Counted from the stretch's first letter, positions 27,186 through 36,627 are shown. The stretch: DNA of 64,000 nt from Hymenobacter cellulosivorans (GCF_022919135.1 NZ_CP095049.1:5961001-6025000); one strand, 5' to 3'. Notes: generated from the letters alone by a model not told the origin. Translations and numbers: made by a program.

Positions 27186-28586
27186 TTAATGCTGAATCTG
27201 AATGCGCTGACTCGTGCTTTTCCCGTGTACCACCATGCGCAAGTGATATAAGCCAGCAGGAAGCTGATCAACACTCATCAGCCGAAGGTCCTTAGCCTTT
27301 TGCTCAACGACAATCCTTCCTCGGCTATTGACAAGTTGGATTTGCGTAGTGCCGTTAGGCAGTTGTATTTCACGGTTGGTAGGATTGGGATAGGCAATGC
27401 TATACGGCTCGCTGTCACCCTGCGCAGCGCGCGTGTCCTCCGCACCACCGCCTCCGCCGACAGCCGGCAATGTTACGTTTTGTACACCCGTAACACTGCC
27501 GCAGGGACCAGTTGCCGTCACTACTACGCGAAACGTGTTGCCAGGCCCTGTGTTAGGTTGCGGACCAACAAGGCCTAAATGAAATCTTGTATACCCCGGC
27601 TGTTGCTCATTCCCAGGAGTATAGGACCATCCTGAGCCGGTGTACATATATTGGGTGTAAGGCGCTGTTATGGGAGAATAAGGAGGCGCCGGATCCGTCA
27701 GCGTAAGCATGTAGGTCGTGGTATGCTCGCCGTTGGGGATGGCAATATCATACACGAGGGAGGAGTTAGCCGAATTCGGTACATACACCAGCTGAAAGCC
27801 GCTGGGAGTCGTGGGCATCGGGCATGGTCCTAAGTCCGTCAACGACACATCGTCAATGATGTAATACGTAGGACCCGTGCCGGAACAAAGCCCTGGGGAT
27901 TGGGGCACTTGCGTATCGGCATACCCAAGCGTGACAGATGCTGTCACGCTTGAACCCGAAGCGACACCATCAGCTATAAATGTTCCGGTAACTTCTGTCC
28001 AGTTTTGCGTATCGCTAATTACCGGCGAAACCACTTTGGCATAGGGCTCAGGGGAGAATTTATAGGCACTGAAGGAATAGCTACTATTGGGTCTGTCATA
28101 TACATAGTCCGGCTTTCCTCCCTCTGTTACATACAAGGCAAGTTTATCGCTACACGTATAGCCAGGACGCCGCAGCGCGTAGAATTTTGCTTGATATCGA
28201 TGGCCTTTTAGAAGCGTGACTTGCTGAGTAATGAACTGGAAGCTCTCCGGTATAAACTGTTCTTTTGAAAGTGCGACACAACCCTTACTGTCGTTGTGCG
28301 GGGGAAAAGCGCCACCAAAGTCATTTGTAAGACGCGGGTCCATATTTGGCGCGTAGAAGGCGGCCGGCGTAGCCAAGTAGTTCGGGCTCCCAAATTTTTG
28401 GGAGATACCAGTCCAGCCTGGTAAGTCATCATAGGCTGCAAACTTGGGGCCCTTTACGTTATCAGGGCCGCGCGGATCCTGATTCCGAGCTTCGAAATTA
28501 CCATTCTGAATTTGAGCGGTTACCGGTTGACTAATGGCTGTACAGGCTAATGCCGCTGCGGCGTAATAGGTAAACAAGTGTCTCAT
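27186..28586 (-). CDS. T9SS-sorted secreted protein
   Basis: This 466-residue protein has a signal peptide (residues 1-24, ending PVTAQ). A carbohydrate-binding-like jelly roll follows (residues 25-260, starting IQNGNFEARN), with Cys pairs and a YYIIDDVSLTDLGPC strand typical of gliding-motility-associated and T9SS proteins. A linker with five Gly then leads to a type A sorting domain (IAYPNPTNREIQL, ending LYHLRMVVHGKSTSQRIQIQ). It sits between two phage genes as cargo. Its ligand is unknown. Confidence 0.8.
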   Translation of the reverse strand: MRHLFTYYAAAALACTAISQPVTAQIQNGNFEARNQDPRGPDNVKGPKFAAYDDLPGWTGISQKFGSPNYLATPAAFYAPNMDPRLTNDFGGAFPPHNDSKGCVALSKEQFIPESFQFITQQVTLLKGHRYQAKFYALRRPGYTCSDKLALYVTEGGKPDYVYDRPNSSYSFSAYKFSPEPYAKVVSPVISDTQNWTEVTGTFIADGVASGSSVTASVTLGYADTQVPQSPGLCSGTGPTYYIIDDVSLTDLGPCPMPTTPSGFQLVYVPNSANSSLVYDIAIPNGEHTTTYMLTLTDPAPPYSPITAPYTQYMYTGSGWSYTPGNEQQPGYTRFHLGLVGPQPNTGPGNTFRVVVTATGPCGSVTGVQNVTLPAVGGGGGAEDTRAAQGDSEPYSIAYPNPTNREIQLPNGTTQIQLVNSRGRIVVEQKAKDLRLMSVDQLPAGLYHLRMVVHGKSTSQRIQIQH

Positions 28587-28686
28587 GTGAAAAAAGGATT
28601 AAAAGAGTTCTATTGCTATATTCTTATATCAAAAGTGCCAGCCTACGGGCGAGGTTTAAAGGACACTAGGGACAAATTTGTGACAT

Positions 28687-30924
28687 CTAATACGCTTCCT
28701 GAGACGTGTAAAACTCCCCGCCATAAAACTCCCTCCCCTGCTGCTCGGCCAGTACCGGGGCCGGCAGGAAGGACGCATGCAGGCGGGCCATTTCGACCAC
28801 TGTCGGCCGCCCAGGCTCGAACTCCTCCACTTTGCTCAGGGCGAAATATTCGCCTAGGGCCCCATCCCAAATGGGCACGGTGTAATCCAACCCGGCAATA
28901 TCCTGCTCGGTGAGCTGGTACTGCTCGCGGTGGTAGCGCGTCTGGGTGAGCATGGACTGCAGCCCGCGCCAGCATACAGGCAGCACGTAGCGCTGGGCAT
29001 CCAGCTCCACGCCCTGAGGCTGGGCAAAGTAGCTGGTAGCCGCGCCCACGGGGGCCGCCAGGTTATAGGCGGCCAGTGCCTGGGCGTACTGCGCCTTAGC
29101 CTGCTCCGAAGCGTATCCACCTACCGGGGCCGGCAGCACCCCACCCCGTACGGTCAGCTGCCGGCTGGTGTCAGCGTGCAGCACGAGTCGCGGCTTAAGC
29201 TGCTGCAGGTCGTACTCGGCCGGCGCAAAGGGGTCCTCGACGATGCGCAGCTTGAAGTTGGGCAAGCTCAGCACACCAGGGATCTTCGCACTATCCTCAG
29301 TGGCGGCAAACAGCAGCGTCGTGAGTGTGTATTCACGGGGCAGTACCGCATCGTCTACCACCAGCACCCCATCGCCATAGCCGAGCGTGGCCGTTTTATT
29401 GACTGGCCCGCCCTGGTAGCCCACCGTATGCGTCGGCTCGGGCGCCCACTTGAAGTAGTTGCGCTGCCCGTAGGAGCCGAAGCGGTAGAGCACACTACGG
29501 GGCTCTGCGGGGCTCGGGGCCGGCTGGTCGCGCTTGGCCGTCCAGTCCACTGCGTGCGGGGCATTGGCCAGCACCGTGGCAGAGGGGCTGAGCTCCAGCA
29601 GGTCGGCATAGTCGTCGGTCTGGACCGTCAAGCCCGCGAGCTGCACCAGGGTTTTGAAGAAATCCAGTTGGCTCATCTCCGGCAGCCACTCGCTCAGGCG
29701 CACCGGCCCGCCGGGCGGAACCTCCGGGAGCACCGTAATTTCCAATTTGTCGGGCGTCAGCGTGTTGCCATCGACAACATAAAAAGCATCTTGGAATAGC
29801 TGGTAGCCGAATTTGTAGTTGCCGAAGGTGTTGGGCACCCCGCGTAGCCGCACCTGGATGGTAACTCGGTCCTGCGGCCCCATCAGCAACCGGTCGGCGG
29901 CTACTCTGACGACAAATGGCGTTTCGTTGTCCACGGTGATTTCCTCCCCCTCAATGACAGCCTGCCCATTCACGCACACGTACAGCCGCGCCGCGGCCTT
30001 GCCGATGCGCACGTCGGAAAAGAACAGCTTTACCACAAGCGAGGCCGCCACCGACAGGTACACCGGCTCATCGGGCTGGTAGTAGGGCCGGTCGGGTGGG
30101 CCCGCAGGCAGCTCGTAGACGCCCGCCACAGGGGGCAGGTGGTAGTTGGGTCGGCGCGTACCATCGGTGTAGGGCACCGTAGCAATCACCGTATCGCGGT
30201 TGGTAGCGGGCTGGCTACTGCCGTCCTGGTAGCCGGGGCCGGTGCTGACTACCAGCCGGCGGGCTTCCCGGTACTCTTCGCTGTACTGGGCCACCGTCAC
30301 AGCCGGCAGCTTGAGCCGGTCCAGCAGCTCACTGTTCCAATCCGAGGCGGAGAAGCCGGCCTCGGCCAGCATCTGCTGCCAAATGAGCCGGGCGCTCAGG
30401 CTGGGGTAGCAGTCAGTGAATGGTACCGCATCCCAGGCCAGGGGCTTGCCCCTATCGAATACCTCATAGCTCCAGCCGTACTGGTCGTAATATGCCTTGC
30501 TGATGCGCTGCGATACAGCTTCCCAGCTCCACGTGTGGTCGAAGCGGGAAAAGTCCAGCTCGCGCAGTTTCTTCTCGCCCAGGGCCTCGACGAAGCGCTT
30601 ATTGCCCGCCACGAGCTGCAACTGATACCGACCACCCTCGAAGCCTTTCACGATGAGCAGGGCCCGCGGCATGATTTCCACCCCGTTGCTGCGCAGCGTG
30701 GCCTCGGTGCGTCCGTAGGCTTTAGTCAGCTCCGAAGTACCGTAGGCGGCCAGGCCTAGCAGCTGGTGGTTGCGTTGGGTGCCGGGGGCTGAAACCTCGT
30801 GGGTTACGTCGCTATTGATTTTATCCGGCTCGGTCAGGTTGTTGGCTTGGAAGCTGGGCAGGATGCTGCCGGTCTGCTCATCTAGATCCAGAGCCTGGCC
30901 CAGAATTAGTATTTCGGTTGCCAT
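28687..30924 (-). CDS. Phage distal tail/baseplate protein
   Basis: This 745-residue protein has no signal peptide. The first 130 residues (ILILGQALDLDEQTGSI...) are seen at the start of Bacteroidota prophage tail proteins and look like a beta-rich hub domain. The rest alternates beta modules, with a Tyr/Pro-rich segment (GPPDRPYYQPDEPVYL) near residue 280. Its start overlaps the stop of the previous tail gene. The likely role is tail tip or baseplate structure; no enzymatic site was seen. Confidence 0.72.
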   Translation of the reverse strand: MATEILILGQALDLDEQTGSILPSFQANNLTEPDKINSDVTHEVSAPGTQRNHQLLGLAAYGTSELTKAYGRTEATLRSNGVEIMPRALLIVKGFEGGRYQLQLVAGNKRFVEALGEKKLRELDFSRFDHTWSWEAVSQRISKAYYDQYGWSYEVFDRGKPLAWDAVPFTDCYPSLSARLIWQQMLAEAGFSASDWNSELLDRLKLPAVTVAQYSEEYREARRLVVSTGPGYQDGSSQPATNRDTVIATVPYTDGTRRPNYHLPPVAGVYELPAGPPDRPYYQPDEPVYLSVAASLVVKLFFSDVRIGKAAARLYVCVNGQAVIEGEEITVDNETPFVVRVAADRLLMGPQDRVTIQVRLRGVPNTFGNYKFGYQLFQDAFYVVDGNTLTPDKLEITVLPEVPPGGPVRLSEWLPEMSQLDFFKTLVQLAGLTVQTDDYADLLELSPSATVLANAPHAVDWTAKRDQPAPSPAEPRSVLYRFGSYGQRNYFKWAPEPTHTVGYQGGPVNKTATLGYGDGVLVVDDAVLPREYTLTTLLFAATEDSAKIPGVLSLPNFKLRIVEDPFAPAEYDLQQLKPRLVLHADTSRQLTVRGGVLPAPVGGYASEQAKAQYAQALAAYNLAAPVGAATSYFAQPQGVELDAQRYVLPVCWRGLQSMLTQTRYHREQYQLTEQDIAGLDYTVPIWDGALGEYFALSKVEEFEPGRPTVVEMARLHASFLPAPVLAEQQGREFYGGEFYTSQEAY

Positions 30925-32987
30925 TACTGCCCTTGGGTATACTGAGGCGCGGCCTCGGTGAAGGATACACTGAACTCATAGCGGGTCTGCCCCTCCCGGT
31001 AGGCAGGAAAGGCCCCACGGTTCACCACTACGGGCACCCACTCACTGCCCACTCCACCTGGCTGGTACCACACCTGGGGCGAACGGCGCAGTGTCCGCAG
31101 CCCCTCCACCAACTCCCGCCCCCGAAACGGCCCCGTGCTGACCTGCACCGTGCGCCGGGCTACGCCGGGGCTGCTGTAGCGCTGCTCCCCGGTACCGGCC
31201 TCGGTGTAGGTGGCACCGTCGCTGATGTCGTCGCCATACTGGTGCTTGCCGGCAAACACCCAGTACCCATACCCGCCCTCGGGCGACACCCAGCGTACGG
31301 GTAGCCCATGCGTGGGGCAAGGCATGAACACGCCGTGTACGCCCAGCTCCTCGTATTCGCCCGGGTCAACTTCCGTCACGAAGGCATAGCGGCCCAGACC
31401 GGTAAAGTTGAGCACCGAGAGCGGAAAGCTATACCCCGGCCAGAAGGGCAGCATCTTACCAAAGGGCGTGAGGGGCACCGGTGAAGTAGTGTGCAGCGAC
31501 AAATCCGCCAGGGCTGCATTAAGCACGTAGCCGCTCTCGATGGTTTTGGCCCCTACCTTCAGGCGGTAATAGGTGTAGAGGTCGTCGGAAAAGGCCGTTG
31601 GGCTATTGATATCCAGCCGGCGGACACCATCGCTGCCCAGTGCGCCCATCAACGGGCGCAGGTAGGGCGCCACATCGAAGCGGGCTACGGCGGTACGCGG
31701 CGAAATCGTGGCGCGAAGGGTGGTAACGAAAACCAGTGGTCGGTCTGCTTCGTGCGGGTGGCCTGGAATCAAGCCGGCGTAGAGTTCGGCCGTCACGTAC
31801 GTCGTTGCCACCTCATCCTGGACCACGACATCAATCGGCAGCGACGGCCACAGGCTACGCCAGCGAGATGTATACACGCACAAGCTATTGTCCCGCTGCG
31901 TGGCGAGCGGGTTGTAATTGCTGGCCTCCTCATCGTCGCAGCCGATGATGGGGGCCACGTAGGGCGGAATCCGGAACTCTCGGAAGGCCCGTAGGGCTGG
32001 GGTGCTACTATCGGCTACCTGCACCGTGTACAGGCCAGGCGGGGCCGCAATCGTCCCCATGCCGTCGGTCAACGTCAGGTCGGCCGCGGTTACCCCGGCC
32101 ACATAGGCTTTGATGGGCGGCTTGCCTCCGCTGGTCCATACATCCACTGAGCCGTTGGCTGGGGCGGGCCCGGTCGGGGCAAACGGGTCTACGCTGTCGA
32201 TGCTAAGCAACGGCACCACTTCAAAGCCACAGCTCGGACTGTTGGCAATGGTGGAAATGACCAGAAACGGACTACCGGTGGTGCTGCGAAACTCTACCCG
32301 GGTCGTGCCTTCGCAGAAGCCCTCACCGACCAGCTCCCCATTCTCACGGCCACGCTCGGCCACCGTAACCGTGGCCAGCTCCCCCTGCCGGTTTGGGCTG
32401 TGTCGTACCACAATGATGCGCCCGGCGGGCGTCACCTTGTAATAAAGCTTGTAGGTCTCGCCGTTGACCGGGCCGAATTCATCGATGAGTAGCCCATCAG
32501 GATTCTCCACCGGCTCGGGGTTGGCAATGGTGTAGTTGCGCGTAATTTCGCAGCCAGCCGCATCCTTGAAGCGGGCCACGTGGTTGCCAGGAAGCTGGCC
32601 CGGGTAGACGGTCTGAGCCGAATAGTTGCCCCCGTTGGCCATGTACTGAATAGGTGGGTGGCTGCTCGTAGCCGTTAGCGTCACTGTGTCGCCGACGACA
32701 TCGGCTTGCCCAGCCAGGTCGCACACGGTCTGGTAGTAGTTGGCGTCCACCGTCACCTCCACCCAGGGCTTGTTACCGATGGAGGTGAGAGTAATGCGGT
32801 CCTGATCGGCCCGGTACTGCTGAAGGACAAAGCCCACGTCGTAGCTGCGGAAGGGCGTGCCCAGCGGGGCCAGCTCTGGGCCGATGGGCTCAATCTGCCG
32901 GGCGCTGACGGTACGCGCGGTGGTATCGTAGATGCTCTCCCAAGTCGAATTGTCGAAGGTGAGGGTATCGAGGGTTTCCAGGGCCAT
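30924..32987 (-). CDS. Phage tail protein, putative tip/fibre structural protein
   Basis: This 687-residue beta-rich protein follows the tail completion gene by two bases. It contains Ig-like repeats (residues 100-350), a Cys-containing CDDEEASNYNPLATQRDNS segment (about 352-370) like the calcium-binding-type turn found in Bacteroidota surface proteins, and a C-terminal domain ending FSVSFTEAAPQYTQGQ. The likely role is distal tail structure, together with the 745-residue protein that overlaps its end. Confidence 0.7.
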   Translation of the reverse strand: MALETLDTLTFDNSTWESIYDTTARTVSARQIEPIGPELAPLGTPFRSYDVGFVLQQYRADQDRITLTSIGNKPWVEVTVDANYYQTVCDLAGQADVVGDTVTLTATSSHPPIQYMANGGNYSAQTVYPGQLPGNHVARFKDAAGCEITRNYTIANPEPVENPDGLLIDEFGPVNGETYKLYYKVTPAGRIIVVRHSPNRQGELATVTVAERGRENGELVGEGFCEGTTRVEFRSTTGSPFLVISTIANSPSCGFEVVPLLSIDSVDPFAPTGPAPANGSVDVWTSGGKPPIKAYVAGVTAADLTLTDGMGTIAAPPGLYTVQVADSSTPALRAFREFRIPPYVAPIIGCDDEEASNYNPLATQRDNSLCVYTSRWRSLWPSLPIDVVVQDEVATTYVTAELYAGLIPGHPHEADRPLVFVTTLRATISPRTAVARFDVAPYLRPLMGALGSDGVRRLDINSPTAFSDDLYTYYRLKVGAKTIESGYVLNAALADLSLHTTSPVPLTPFGKMLPFWPGYSFPLSVLNFTGLGRYAFVTEVDPGEYEELGVHGVFMPCPTHGLPVRWVSPEGGYGYWVFAGKHQYGDDISDGATYTEAGTGEQRYSSPGVARRTVQVSTGPFRGRELVEGLRTLRRSPQVWYQPGGVGSEWVPVVVNRGAFPAYREGQTRYEFSVSFTEAAPQYTQGQ

Positions 32988-32989
32988 GG

Positions 32990-33493
32990 TTACAGCGTTG
33001 AGACGCCCCGCAAGGCGGAGGCAATGGCTACTTGCTCGCCGGCGGCAATGCTGGCCAGCAGCGTGTTGAGAATCGTAGGGCTGAGCACGTCATCCAGTAG
33101 GCCCGACACCTGGGTGTGGCGGTAGAGCTCGGTTCCGGAGGCGTGAATTTTCTGAGCGGCGGCAAACCCAAATTGTCGATAGGTCATTCCCCCACTCAGG
33201 ATGATGCCCTTGTCCTGGGCCCACTGCTCCAGAATCGTGTGCAGCGGCTCACCGGTGCCCCCACCCTGTTGTTGGGTGGGGCCGCGGCCGGTGATGAGGG
33301 CCTGCAGGTGGGCAGGACCAAAGAGCGTCAGGCTCTCATCGGTGGCCTCAGCATGCACCGCCTGCGCTGTACGCCCGCTGGTGTAGGCCGGGCGATTACG
33401 GGGCGGCTGTGGATGCTGTTTGAGCGCCTCGATGGTAGCGGCCACCAGCTCGGGGCCGGCTTTGGCAAAGGCGGCTTTGGCGGAGGCTAGCAT
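32990..33493 (-). CDS. Phage tail completion/neck protein
   Basis: Starting at the ATG at 33493 gives 167 residues; the upstream part of the frame has no coding character. The sequence TSGRTAQAVH, FGPAHLQALITGRGPT and GTELYR matches the pattern of HK97 gp10-like or tail-completion proteins. Its start overlaps the previous stop, indicating coupling. Confidence 0.7.
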   Translation of the reverse strand: MLASAKAAFAKAGPELVAATIEALKQHPQPPRNRPAYTSGRTAQAVHAEATDESLTLFGPAHLQALITGRGPTQQQGGGTGEPLHTILEQWAQDKGIILSGGMTYRQFGFAAAQKIHASGTELYRHTQVSGLLDDVLSPTILNTLLASIAAGEQVAIASALRGVSTL

Positions 33494-33894
33494 TCGACCA
33501 GGCTGGAGAGGGTGAAGTTGACCAGGTAACCGGTACCGATGCTGGCGCCTTTGCGCAACACAGGCACGCGGTCCATCACGTCGTCGACTAGCTCCACGCT
33601 GGCGGCCTCGGCAAACAGGCCGTAGAACTTCTGGGTAAGCAAGTCCATCTCGTTCTGGATGTGCATGCTGTCGGCCGAGCCGTTTTCGTGCTTGTCCAGG
33701 CCGTAGAAGCACATGGCTACCTGCGTGGTGATGCGCCCGCCCCGAATGCGGCTGGGCATCAGGAACAAATGCGCCTGCGGGAAAGGCGTATTGTAGTTGA
33801 TGTCGGCCTGGGCCTGCTTGCCGTGCCAGAAGGATTTGGCCCCGGCTTCAGTGGCTAGTGCGTCGAGCAGAGCAACGATATCGGCGTGGGTCAT
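33487..33894 (-). CDS. Phage tail terminator-like protein
   Basis: This 135-residue protein has the size and alpha/beta alternation of tail terminator or head-tail joining proteins (for example FWHGKQAQADINYNTPFPQAHLFL). It lies directly after the tail chaperone frames and before the completion protein, which is the expected position. The call is by position and pattern. Confidence 0.6.
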   Translation of the reverse strand: MTHADIVALLDALATEAGAKSFWHGKQAQADINYNTPFPQAHLFLMPSRIRGGRITTQVAMCFYGLDKHENGSADSMHIQNEMDLLTQKFYGLFAEAASVELVDDVMDRVPVLRKGASIGTGYLVNFTLSSLVEC

Positions 33895-33895
33895 G

Positions 33896-34641
33896 CTACT
33901 TGTGCTTTTCAGCGTGAATCTTGTGTAGGCGTTTCTGGTAGGCGCTTTTGGCTTGTTCTAGCCTGAGCTTGCGGAAGACGGTGTCGGCGTCGAGTTCGTA
34001 GAGCTGGGCCCAGCTGCAGCGGAAGGCCTCGGCCAGCGCATCGACGGTAAGAAGCGGCCCAAACCGGCTGCCCATTTCTTCCAGGCCGGCGTCGAGCTCG
34101 TCATCGTCGGGCTCGGCAATGTCTTTGGGGTCGGCGGCGTGGCGTTCGAAGAAATCCACCACGCCGCTGAGAAAAAAAGCACGTCGCCCAGGCAATTGGT
34201 TACGGGCTCCTGTAGGATGGCTTCGTGCATGGCCTGCAGCTTCTGCTCATCGTAGCGCTTGAAAATCTGCTGACTACGGTAGAGGGCATACAGGTAGGGC
34301 GCGTGCCAGATGTCGGGTTTGTCGGGGTACTCCTCGAAGCGGGCTTGCACCAGCATCATCTGGCCATAGCTGGCACTACCTGGATCCATCAGGTCAGGGC
34401 TGGGCTCCGACTCGGGCAGCGTAGCGGCGAAGTGCAGCAGGTTCATCAGGTAGCCCGCATCCTGCCATGGCAGCCGGTCCAGTTGTTCCTGGGTGATGCC
34501 AGCCAGGCAGCACGCGGCCGAGTCGGTAGAGCACTGCCAGTCGATGAACTGCTGTAGGCTCACGTCCATCCAGGACGTGGGCACGCTCAGAATGACGGTT
34601 TCGGCACCGTCGGTGGTGGTCAGGGTAAGTTCGTGGCGCAT
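33896..34641 (-). CDS. Tail assembly chaperone, -1 frameshift product
   Basis: The first 157 codons are read from 34641 to the slippery site at 34171-34177. A -1 shift then continues in the frame ending at 33896, giving about 248 residues. The downstream frame encodes a sensible acidic-to-basic helical domain (DELDAGLEEMGSRFGPLL, ELDADTVFRKLRLEQ), while the unshifted continuation is a Pro/Ser/Thr/Trp string without protein character. This is the G/GT arrangement that siphophages use to make two chaperones for tail tube assembly. Confidence 0.75.
33958..34641 (-). CDS. Tail assembly chaperone, unshifted product
   Basis: The zero frame gives 227 residues. The first 157 (MRHELTLTTTDGAETVILSV...) form the chaperone domain; the tail after the slippery site looks non-native. 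The unshifted protein is expected to be the more abundant form. The start ATG overlaps the terminase stop by one base. Confidence 0.7.
   Translation of the reverse strand: MRHELTLTTTDGAETVILSVPTSWMDVSLQQFIDWQCSTDSAACCLAGITQEQLDRLPWQDAGYLMNLLHFAATLPESEPSPDLMDPGSASYGQMMLVQARFEEYPDKPDIWHAPYLYALYRSQQIFKRYDEQKLQAMHEAILQEPVTNCLGDVLFFSAAWWISSNATPPTPKTLPSPTMTSSTPAWKKWAAGLGRFLPSMRWPRPSAAAGPSSTNSTPTPSSASSG
34171..34177 (-). promoter_or_regulatory. -1 ribosomal frameshift site T TTT TTC
   Basis: The zero-frame codons CTT TTT TTC contain the heptamer T TTT TTC, which allows both tRNAs to re-pair one base back. It is followed by GC-rich sequence (TCAGCGGCGTGG) that could fold as a stimulator. Confidence 0.75.
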
Positions 34642-35825
34642 TAGCGGACAATGGAAGAAGGTGCGGAACGACGGCGGGGGGCCAACGCCGCTGGGAGTTT
34701 ATTCAGGGCCACGTAGCGCATGGCATCAATACAGTGGTTAAAGGCGTCCACCGGCTCATTGGTCGGGCGCCCAGTGAGCCGGTCTACCTTCCATTTGTAG
34801 TTGCTGAGTTCCTTGCGCAGCATCACGCTGCGGCGGGTCACATTGAGATGATAGCTCCGCAGCAAGTCCAAGCCTGCATTCACCGAGCCCGGCCCTTTGG
34901 TGGCGGGCTCAATCAACCGGAAGCCGAGACGGCGTAGTTCTTCGATGCTCTTTTGCTCGGCCGAATCAGCAACCACTACCTTCAGCGTGGCAGATGGGTC
35001 CGCTACCAGCAACTCCCGATGAATGTCGGGGTTGGTTAGTCCTTCTTTGTAGAGTACTTCATCAGCCCATAGCTGCCCGCCCCCGAGGTATAAGTCAACG
35101 GCCGTGGTCGGATCATTGGTAAAGCCGAAGTCCAGTCCACGACCTAGGAAACGGTAACCAGGCGGCACTTCTTCAACCACTGTCCAGTTGCGGAGCACCA
35201 AGCCTTCAATTTTACCCGTGAGGCCACGGGCATATACCTTCCACAATTCAAGGTCCTTCTCCTTCAGCGCTTCGATTTTAGCCCGCTGCTTGGGCTTCAC
35301 GAATGGATTATGAATGTGGTAGGAAATCAGTGTTTCGACATTGGGCCGCCCGATAAGATTATCATGCACCCAGAATTCGCCGTTGGGGTTGTAGTCGATA
35401 AAGCTCTGCTCGGTACGCATGTACAGTTCCTCGAACACGCCATAAGGAATGCCGTTGGCCTCATTGACGAACAGGTACTTGCGCTTGCCACTCTTCGCAT
35501 CCTGCGGGCTGTCGTAGCTTTTAAACTCCATCACGCACCCATTGTGGAAGGTGAAGGTGTGGTCCGACTTGTTGTACGTTTTGATGAGCCGCTGCAGCTC
35601 AGGGCTGTTATGGTAGATTTCGTTGGCGTCCCGAATGGCGCCGGCTTTGAGGTTCGGAATGTCCTGCCCGCATACCGTGGCCACGGCGCGCTTATCATCA
35701 GCCAGCTTGGCAAAAAGCGTTTGCAGGATAGTGTAGGTCTTCGCTGACCAGGTGCCGCCTTGATTCACCACCACCTCAGCGGTACTTTCCATGTTTGGCG
35801 CAAATAGGTCGCCGGTCTTAAACAT
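34641..35825 (-). CDS. Terminase large subunit
   Basis: The ATG at 35825 gives 394 residues; it lies inside the end of the small-subunit gene. It is the packaging motor with ATPase and nuclease. Walker A is GGTWSAKT at about 23-30, with Ala in place of the common Gly. The Walker B-like strand is KYLFVNEAN at about 115-123. The nuclease part has GLDFGFTNDP near 230, VVADSAEQKSIEEL near 285 and DAFNHCIDAMRY near the end, giving the RNase H-like acidic residues. It matches the pblB/Terminase_3 type. It cuts and packages DNA with the small subunit. Confidence 0.9.
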   Translation of the reverse strand: MFKTGDLFAPNMESTAEVVVNQGGTWSAKTYTILQTLFAKLADDKRAVATVCGQDIPNLKAGAIRDANEIYHNSPELQRLIKTYNKSDHTFTFHNGCVMEFKSYDSPQDAKSGKRKYLFVNEANGIPYGVFEELYMRTEQSFIDYNPNGEFWVHDNLIGRPNVETLISYHIHNPFVKPKQRAKIEALKEKDLELWKVYARGLTGKIEGLVLRNWTVVEEVPPGYRFLGRGLDFGFTNDPTTAVDLYLGGGQLWADEVLYKEGLTNPDIHRELLVADPSATLKVVVADSAEQKSIEELRRLGFRLIEPATKGPGSVNAGLDLLRSYHLNVTRRSVMLRKELSNYKWKVDRLTGRPTNEPVDAFNHCIDAMRYVALNKLPAALAPRRRSAPSSIVR

Positions 35826-36627
35826 CAGCTGCGGCCTCCTTCTCGCTTCTTGCAATAGGCACGCCACTGGTGATTACTTCCACCTTAGCGTTAATTACTG
35901 GAATGGCATTGGCCTGGCTGTTGTCCTTCTCGAAGATGCCGTGCACGCGGCCCATGTCGCGCAGGGCCGCCGCCGCGTCGTACATCTCCACCTTAATGCC
36001 GAATTCTGAAGGCTGCCACGACTTAATGCGGTTGCCTTCCTTGGCCTCGGCAATCTTCACCAAGTCCAGGTCGACGCGCTTTACCAGCTCCGGAGGGCCA
36101 GCAACCATGATAAACGCCTCGGGGTCCCGCTCCAGCGTCATCTGGTGCCGAAGTACTTCTAAGCGCTTGTGCTTGATGGCCTGCTGCTTGCTAGCCAAGT
36201 AGGTTTCCTTCGCTTCATCCAACAGACCAAGCACCTCCACCGAGCGGGCGGCGTATTCTTCATCAAATGCAATTTGCGCCTCCAATAACCGGATCGTCTC
36301 GGCCAGTGGTTGCGGAATCTTGGTCTTCTTCTCTACCTCTTTTACCGTTAGAAAGTCATTCAGGCGGGTTTCTGCAATGTCACTGATGAGTTTCGTCACC
36401 TGCCCAGCGGATAGACTCAACTCCTTCAGCCGCGCATCAATAGCCGACTTTATTTCTACTTTCTTATACAAACGTGACCCTTCCTGCCCCGCATTCTTCT
36501 TCGCGTAACCAGCTCGAATTGCTGCCTGAGTACAATTCCAATCAACGCAATACTCCTCCACAAAGCGCTGCTGCTTCGTCGTGAGTTGGACGGGTGGCGG
36601 GGTTGGCTGATTTTCGGGGTTGAGCAT
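35818..36627 (-). CDS. Terminase small subunit
   Basis: This is a 269-residue protein. Residues 15-85 are the Terminase_2 DNA-binding helices: LTTKQQRFVEEYCVDWNCTQ, then AAIRAGY and KSAIDARLKEL. The C-terminal half is helical and charged and probably oligomerises and contacts the large subunit. At 269 residues it is longer than many small subunits (about 150-200). Its end overlaps the large-subunit start by eight bases, implying coupled translation. Confidence 0.88.
   Translation of the reverse strand: MLNPENQPTPPPVQLTTKQQRFVEEYCVDWNCTQAAIRAGYAKKNAGQEGSRLYKKVEIKSAIDARLKELSLSAGQVTKLISDIAETRLNDFLTVKEVEKKTKIPQPLAETIRLLEAQIAFDEEYAARSVEVLGLLDEAKETYLASKQQAIKHKRLEVLRHQMTLERDPEAFIMVAGPPELVKRVDLDLVKIAEAKEGNRIKSWQPSEFGIKVEMYDAAAALRDMGRVHGIFEKDNSQANAIPVINAKVEVITSGVPIARSEKEAAADV

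Noticed and set aside
34141..34195. Broken gene (frameshift mutation) at the tail chaperone
   Set aside because: The slippery heptamer is in exact phase, both frames around the shift are protein-like and the gene is a known frameshift type, so programmed frameshifting is preferred over mutation.
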